Assembly (NCBI GenBank): GCA_963701435.1 | Contig: CAVPAL010000023.1 | Span: 682,001-746,000, forward strand | Origin: JAACFF01 sp963701435 | GTDB lineage: Bacteria; Chloroflexota; Anaerolineae; Promineifilales; Promineifilaceae | DNA length: 64,000 nt | Direction of reading: 5' to 3' | Part shown: in pieces, positions 59,276 through 64,000 of the stretch | How positions within the stretch are numbered: position 1 is the first letter of the stretch | Layout: the number at the start of each line of letters is the position of its first letter | Translations under genes and position numbers: made by a program | The notes under the pieces: model-generated | Database searches by the model: none | What the model was told of the DNA's origin: nothing | What the model saw: only the letters and a program-made list of their open reading frames with translations

Positions 59276-60586
59276 CTATTTGATCGGAATACAAACGTAC
59301 AGCGTCGAATCCGGCTCAGTCGGATCAAAGTCCGCATCGTAGAATTCAAAATCAGGCGCATCGACCCGTTTGTAACCGGATGTGGGCAGCCACGTCTGGT
59401 GAACGTATTGGTAGGTCTCGTGAATGGTGTGCAGAGTGCAGGGGAAAACGGCATAAAGCTGTTCCGGCATATTCCATTTCACCATGCCATCCGGGACATC
59501 AGCGCCCGCATCTACTTCAAATCCGGCCACATACTTAAATGCCCCACCTTCTTCCAATTCGCCGCAGACGCCATAGCTTTCATCCGGTTTAACTTTAGGG
59601 CCTATCTCGGCCATTCTGGGCATAAACGCCTGCCACATTTGCGCAATCTCATTGTGCTCATTTTTGCCATGATACTGGACGCCCACCACGGTAAAGGCGG
59701 GTTTGGTTTTTATCTTAGGTTCCATTTTATTTTGCTCCTTTAGTTTTTTGACGACGCTCAGGTAAGGTTTTTCTTCAATCGGGAACTGGACTTCGGTGAT
59801 GTGGGCGGCCGGATCGTCGGGGGATAACGGCCGTTGCAAAAACAAATCACGCGTCGGCCCCACAACCTGGTAACCACTCATCTCCACCCAGGACATCAGC
59901 CAATTGTAAGCCCCAGGCAGTCGTTCAGGGCTGCCCTGAAATACAACACACGCCATTGTCTCTACGCCGGGCAGCTCATGGGCAGTGATGCGTGGTGTTC
60001 CAACCATTGATCTGCTAATTGGCGCTGCAATCTCAACATCCAATCCACGATCATGGTATTCCCTGTCATAATACACACCGATACAAGGACAGGTTACATC
60101 CAGGCTGATCTGTTTGTGTGCCAGGTACGCCTGTAACTCGTCAAACAGCGCCGTCACTTGCCCCGCATCGGGGATAACATCCCGCACGCCAACCACGCGC
60201 TGGGTCGGCGCCGACTTGAGCACAACCTCATATGCCGGTAACGCTTCTTCCTCAACGATCTGGCGCAAACGAGCCTCAATGCGCGCCAGGCGCGCCTGTT
60301 CTTCATGAATGACCTGCTCCAACTCAGCGTGTCGCAAGCGCATCATGCCGCTCAGTTCGGCCGTGGAGACGTTTTCACGCAGCACGCCCTCAATCTGCTC
60401 CAGCGAGAAGCCCAAATCTTTGAGCGCCAGAATGCGGTTGAGCTGCGGCAGTTGTTCCAGGGTATAGTAGCGGTAACCGCTAAAGCGGTCGATCCAGGCC
60501 GGGGTCAGCAGCCCGCGGTCGCCGTAGTAGCGTAAGGTCTTCACCGACACCTGCGCCACCTTCGAAAAGTCACCTATCTTGAGCAT
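59276..60586 (-). CDS. MerR-family regulator with two tandem GyrI-like ligand-binding domains
   Basis: The 436-residue protein has a MerR winged helix ('MLKIGDFSKVAQVSVKTLRY', 'RFSGYRYY'), a coiled dimer helix ('HEEQARLARIEARLRQIV'), then two GyrI-like domains (~125-275 and ~290-436). The second starts at 'MEPKIKTKPAFTVVGVQYHG', and its ATG (59725) has AAAGGAG 10 bp upstream in the DNA. It could therefore also be made alone from an internal start, or the two genes fused recently. BmrR-like proteins sense drugs or lipophilic cations and activate efflux genes; no such target is adjacent. Confidence 0.85.
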   Translation of the reverse strand: MLKIGDFSKVAQVSVKTLRYYGDRGLLTPAWIDRFSGYRYYTLEQLPQLNRILALKDLGFSLEQIEGVLRENVSTAELSGMMRLRHAELEQVIHEEQARLARIEARLRQIVEEEALPAYEVVLKSAPTQRVVGVRDVIPDAGQVTALFDELQAYLAHKQISLDVTCPCIGVYYDREYHDRGLDVEIAAPISRSMVGTPRITAHELPGVETMACVVFQGSPERLPGAYNWLMSWVEMSGYQVVGPTRDLFLQRPLSPDDPAAHITEVQFPIEEKPYLSVVKKLKEQNKMEPKIKTKPAFTVVGVQYHGKNEHNEIAQMWQAFMPRMAEIGPKVKPDESYGVCGELEEGGAFKYVAGFEVDAGADVPDGMVKWNMPEQLYAVFPCTLHTIHETYQYVHQTWLPTSGYKRVDAPDFEFYDADFDPTEPDSTLYVCIPIK

Positions 60587-60782
60587 TCATCACTCCGTTT
60601 ATTTTCATCAACACATCCTTCCGGCCAGAAGTAGGTAAACCGCCCCTATGATACATCCTCCTGTAAGGGGAGAGTCAAGGGCATAAATCATCTGATGACA
60701 AAAGTCTGGCAAACTTTTGTCATCTTTCACCTGATAAATGTTTCACTTGCGTACGTACCGCTTTTCAGGTATAAATCAAAGT

Positions 60783-61442
60783 ATGCGATATATAGAGTTT
60801 CGCGACAGCTTTCATGATTTAATCCTGTTTAACACTCATGAACTGCTTGTCAAGCATCCCGAATTTCACATTAATCGGCTTTCTGAATGGAAAAAGAAAG
60901 GCTACATTATTGCCCTCAGGAAAGGTTATTATATTTTCGCGGATATAAAAGTAAACCATTATATCCATTTCCTGATCGCCAATACGCTGTACCAACCATC
61001 TTATGTATCCCTCGAAACGGCATTATCCTATCACAACCTTATTCCTGAGATTGTCTACGCCAACACCTCCGTGACCACACGCCTGCCTAATAGGTTTCAC
61101 AATCAAATTGGGACCTTCACCTATAATCAAATCAAGTCCGCAGCTTACCGGGGCTATGAACTGCTGTCTATTCCTAACTATAGGCGCAAAGTGAAAGTCG
61201 CATCGCCCGAAAAAGCACTGTTGGATTATATTTATCTTCATCCCGAATTAACAACACGCGATGATTTCCTAAGCCTACGACTTAACCCGGATACGCTCAA
61301 TCTGCTTGATCTTGGGAATTTGCAAGCCCTTGCCGCAGCATTCAATCAAAAAACCGTTGTCCAAAGGGTAACAACATTGCTCGATAGTTATCATGATGCT
61401 CAATCTGAACCAAATTCGCGCCGAATTTCCGCCACAGCTTGA
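60783..61442 (+). CDS. abiEi: AbiEi-type antitoxin/transcription regulator
   Basis: The start at 60783 ('MRYIEFRDSFHDLILF') is preferred over one 45 bp upstream. The ~219-residue protein has an N-terminal winged helix ('FHINRLSEWKKKGYIIALRK' and 'GYYIFAD') and the AbiEi block 'QPSYVSLETALSYHNLIPE' and 'VASPEKALLDYIY'. In type IV abortive-infection systems it represses the operon and opposes AbiEii without binding it. Its last 50 bp overlap the next gene. Confidence 0.85.
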   Translation: MRYIEFRDSFHDLILFNTHELLVKHPEFHINRLSEWKKKGYIIALRKGYYIFADIKVNHYIHFLIANTLYQPSYVSLETALSYHNLIPEIVYANTSVTTRLPNRFHNQIGTFTYNQIKSAAYRGYELLSIPNYRRKVKVASPEKALLDYIYLHPELTTRDDFLSLRLNPDTLNLLDLGNLQALAAAFNQKTVVQRVTTLLDSYHDAQSEPNSRRISATA

Positions 61443-62169
61443 TTCCAATCCGCGAAATTTCCTGCGGGAATATTTGCAGTATAAGATTTTGGAGATTCTG
61501 TTTTCCAATCGTCTTGCATCCAAGTTGACATTCATTGGCGGAACGGCCGTTCGCATGGTCCACAACAGCCAGAGATTTTCGGAAGACCTGGATTTTGACA
61601 GCAAAGGATTGTCGGCGTCTGAATTTCAAACGCTGGCAGCCGAACTGGATCGAGAACTCAATCGCCTGGGCTTCAAAACAGCGCTGCGCACAGTTACCAA
61701 TGCTGCCTTTCATACGTACATCAAGTTTTCCGAAATCCTCTATGATCTCAATCTGTCCCCTTTGAAGGATGAAAAACTGCACATTCGTATTGACACTGTT
61801 GACCAGGGCGCGAACTATAACCCAACCATTGTCACCCTCGACAAATTCGATGTGTATAAAAATGTTCGTGTCGCTCCCGGAGAAATTCTATTGGCAATAA
61901 AATTAGTGACGATTCTTGGCCGCAAAAGGGCGCAAGGGCGCGATTATTTTGATGCCTCATTTTTAATTAGCCGGGGATTCCGTCCAAATATAAACTTTCT
62001 CCAAACAAAGTTGGGGGTTCAATCCATCACTGAAATGCAAGAGTTGTTGGTCGCCCATCTAAACACGGTTGATGTGCAGACCCTTGCCCAGGACATTGAG
62101 CCTTTCCTGTTCACGCCAGAAGAGACACAACGGGTGCTTAATTTTCGCCAAACCATAGACCGGCTATAA
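61393..62169 (+). CDS. abiEii: AbiEii-type nucleotidyltransferase toxin
   Basis: The 258-residue protein has the nucleotidyltransferase core 'FIGGTAVRMVHNSQRFSEDL' followed by 'DFDSKG' (GG...SxDxD), a third acidic position in 'LHIRIDTVD', and 'EILLAIKLVTILGRKRAQGR' with 'DYFDASFLI'. This is the AbiEii/MenT-like toxin family that modifies tRNA or other targets. It overlaps abiEi by 50 bp and is followed 19 bp later by a NACHT ATPase gene. Confidence 0.88.
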   Translation: MMLNLNQIRAEFPPQLDSNPRNFLREYLQYKILEILFSNRLASKLTFIGGTAVRMVHNSQRFSEDLDFDSKGLSASEFQTLAAELDRELNRLGFKTALRTVTNAAFHTYIKFSEILYDLNLSPLKDEKLHIRIDTVDQGANYNPTIVTLDKFDVYKNVRVAPGEILLAIKLVTILGRKRAQGRDYFDASFLISRGFRPNINFLQTKLGVQSITEMQELLVAHLNTVDVQTLAQDIEPFLFTPEETQRVLNFRQTIDRL

Positions 62170-62188
62170 TTCACCCAGAGGTCGCACG

Positions 62189-64000
62189 ATGAAGACGAAG
62201 CCTATTTTAATCACACTGGTTCTTATTCTGCTGGGGGCAGCCATAGTCGTTGCCTATGACAGATTTGTACAACCACTTCTGCCGGAGAATCGGGTCGCAA
62301 TCCTGGCAGGCATTGGTGCAACAATCCTGCTGATTGTTACGCTGCTGGCTAATCTGGACAGCGCAATCAATTTGGTGAGCAGATGGTTTGAAGAAGAAAA
62401 ACCGCCAACCACACAAGCCCAGCGCGAAATCAAGCAAAAAGGTGAGGCTATTGTTTATCAAGAGTTTCAAGGCCCGGTAACGTTCCAAAATTACCCAAAC
62501 GCCCCCCAGGAAGCTGAACCAGTTGAGGAACCAACTGATTTCGATGACAAGTTGCAACATTATCTGGACCAGGTTGCAATACGGTACAGACGCCTGGAAC
62601 TGCGCGGGGTGGCAGACCGGCAGCGTGAAATTAGCGCAATCCATCTCGATAGAGTCTATGTTTCGCTGGCGGCCGCTCTCGATCCCAAGGAGGAACAGCG
62701 CCGGCAAGAAATGAATGCTGAAGAGGCAGAACGCCGGCAGATGGAACTTGCTGGTAATGAAATAAATATGGCCGAACTGCTGACAGATAACCGGCAAATT
62801 GCGATTATTGGTGCGCCCGGCTCTGGCAAAACAACCTTCCTGCGTCTTGTCGCCCATGTGTTGGCCGGCGGTGACGCCCAACTAATTGACCGGCGACTCG
62901 GTCTGGCAGAACCATTTCCCATTCCTATTTTTATTCCCATCAGCGAGTTTAACCGTTATCGTCGCCGGCATGTTTCTGCCCAAGACCCCAAAAAGCGTAC
63001 GCTGCCGGCCTTCATCAATGATTATTTGTGTCAGGAATACGAAAAACTACCGGACAACTTTTTTGACCAACTCCAGGCACAGAAGCTGGATTTCATTTTG
63101 CTTTTAGACGGGTTAGATGAGGTCGCCAACGAGGCGGAACGCCGTTTGGTGAGTGGGGCTGTGCAAAACTTTGTAGACAGCGGCGAGGCCGCGCGCACGC
63201 TCATTACCAGCCGCACCCACGCCTATTATGGGCAGGCGCGGCTGGCTGATTTTCGCCTGGCGCAGGTGCTGCCGATGAACCCGGAACAGATCAACGCATT
63301 GGCTAAACGCTGGTGCATAGCTGTCTACCCGGAAGAAACTGAATGCCTTACCCAACAACAAGCCTTGCAGCAGGCAATCCTTGATTTAGAAGCCAAACGC
63401 AAGGAGCGCAAGGAAAAGCCGCTGATCGATACGCCTTTGATGGTTACGATCGTCGCCATTGTGCATTACAACGAAGAAAAACTGCCCGAGCAGCGTGCAT
63501 CTTTATACAAAAAATGTGTCGAAGTGCTGCTGGCTGAAAAGCATCACCCTTCCACGCCGGAAAAGGAAAAATTGCGTCAATGGGGCGGCAGCGAGAAGGA
63601 TAAATTCCAGTTTCTTGCTTTTTTGGCCTTCAAAATGATGAGCGCAGGCAGACAAAGCGGCCGTGTCGTGCATGAAAACAGGCTCAAGCAGTGGCTCAGG
63701 CCGGAGTTTAATAGCGAGTATGGCGAAAACCTGGCAAAAAAACGCTTGGATGAATTTACTGCCGCCATTCGTGGGCGCGGCAGCCTGGTGAATGAGGATG
63801 ACAGTTATTACAGCTTTGTCCACCTCACCTTTCAGGAGTTTTTATGCGCCACCTATCTGGCAGAAACGTTGTCAGATCCGGCTAAAGTCGTCAACTTTTT
63901 GAAACAAGATGAACGGCTTGCCGATTCATGGTGGCGCGAGACAATCTTGCTGACGATTGGCCACCGGCGCGAAAGCAGTATGATAAATGCCCGCATTTTG
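62189..64000 (+). CDS. Membrane-anchored NACHT-family STAND ATPase (truncated by window end)
   Basis: The frame is open from ATG 62189 (AGAGG upstream) to the last base, ~604 codons. Two membrane helices lie at the N-terminus ('PILITLVLILLGAAIVVAY' and 'VAILAGIGATILLIVTLLAN'). A helical linker follows, then the NACHT domain: Walker A 'IGAPGSGKTTF' near residue 208, Walker B 'FILLLDGLDEVANE', sensor 'ARTLITSRTHAYY', and the later helical 'SFVHLTFQEFLCATYLAE'. NACHT proteins of this kind are bacterial immune sensors. It starts 19 bp after abiEii, suggesting a combined defence locus; its C-terminal sensor region is beyond the window. Confidence 0.88.
   Translation, partial: MKTKPILITLVLILLGAAIVVAYDRFVQPLLPENRVAILAGIGATILLIVTLLANLDSAINLVSRWFEEEKPPTTQAQREIKQKGEAIVYQEFQGPVTFQNYPNAPQEAEPVEEPTDFDDKLQHYLDQVAIRYRRLELRGVADRQREISAIHLDRVYVSLAAALDPKEEQRRQEMNAEEAERRQMELAGNEINMAELLTDNRQIAIIGAPGSGKTTFLRLVAHVLAGGDAQLIDRRLGLAEPFPIPIFIPISEFNRYRRRHVSAQDPKKRTLPAFINDYLCQEYEKLPDNFFDQLQAQKLDFILLLDGLDEVANEAERRLVSGAVQNFVDSGEAARTLITSRTHAYYGQARLADFRLAQVLPMNPEQINALAKRWCIAVYPEETECLTQQQALQQAILDLEAKRKERKEKPLIDTPLMVTIVAIVHYNEEKLPEQRASLYKKCVEVLLAEKHHPSTPEKEKLRQWGGSEKDKFQFLAFLAFKMMSAGRQSGRVVHENRLKQWLRPEFNSEYGENLAKKRLDEFTAAIRGRGSLVNEDDSYYSFVHLTFQEFLCATYLAETLSDPAKVVNFLKQDERLADSWWRETILLTIGHRRESSMINARIL

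Overview
The window looks like a chromosome piece of a Chloroflexota bacterium, most likely of the Anaerolineae/Ardenticatenia type. The evidence is the moderate GC content, the gene styles (7TM multi-GAF histidine kinases, a BMP-type nucleoside ABC operon, CHAT/NACHT/FGS conflict proteins, SARP-like BTAD-ATPase regulators, many Uma2 and VapBC/HigBA modules) and the absence of any phage or plasmid backbone. Taxonomy is inferred from style only.

Layout. 1-4.8 kb: the end of a formylglycine-generating-enzyme-like (FGS) protein, a CHAT protease with N-terminal effector-associated repeats, a Cas4/AddB-like PD-(D/E)XK nuclease and a THUMP-like methyltransferase, all in one direction. 4.8-9.4 kb: a response regulator and a very large 7TM, four-GAF histidine kinase. 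9.6-17.7 kb: a mostly housekeeping block on the minus strand: gatC, gatA, a degenerate sugar nucleotidyltransferase, a GT2 glycosyltransferase and gatB, plus def and a cNMP-binding/PH-like membrane protein. 17.9-24.7 kb: an M50-TPR membrane protease and a four-gene BMP/ABC nucleoside-type importer. 24.7-31.2 kb: an accessory island with several toxin-antitoxin pairs, toxin relics, a Uma2 protein and about seven copies of a decayed-gene repeat. 31.2-42.6 kb: two diverged tandem copies of one module (two small dimeric-barrel proteins divergent from a SARP-like BTAD/ATPase/TPR regulator). Copy 1 is interrupted by an IS110-family element and a toxin-antitoxin pair lies between the copies. 42.6-52.7 kb: a secreted glycosidase-like protein, fructose-bisphosphate aldolase, proBA, pcm, a nitroreductase, an MFS transporter, a DsbA-like protein, tRNA-Ser(CGA) and tadA. 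53.1-60.6 kb: a giant alpha-2-macroglobulin lipoprotein and a MerR regulator with two GyrI-like domains. 60.7-64 kb: an AbiEi/AbiEii pair and a membrane NACHT ATPase that runs off the end.

Two things run across the whole window. First, the palindrome ACGGCCGT (usually AACGGCCGTT) occurs about 75 times by eye, against about one expected by chance. It lies in genes and between them, like the HIP1 octamer of cyanobacteria. Second, several otherwise conserved genes (gatA, tadA, an ABC permease, the alpha-2-macroglobulin twice) are broken by a single extra base, and both SARP-like regulators are broken many times. For the essential genes a sequencing or assembly error is the simplest reading. The regulators may be real pseudogenes.

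The strongest leads for new biology are the HIP-like octamer, the duplicated SARP-like module with its 11/21-bp spaced direct repeats, the IS110 element whose empty site is preserved in the sister copy and which carries a candidate bridge RNA, and the CHAT-nuclease-FGS cluster.
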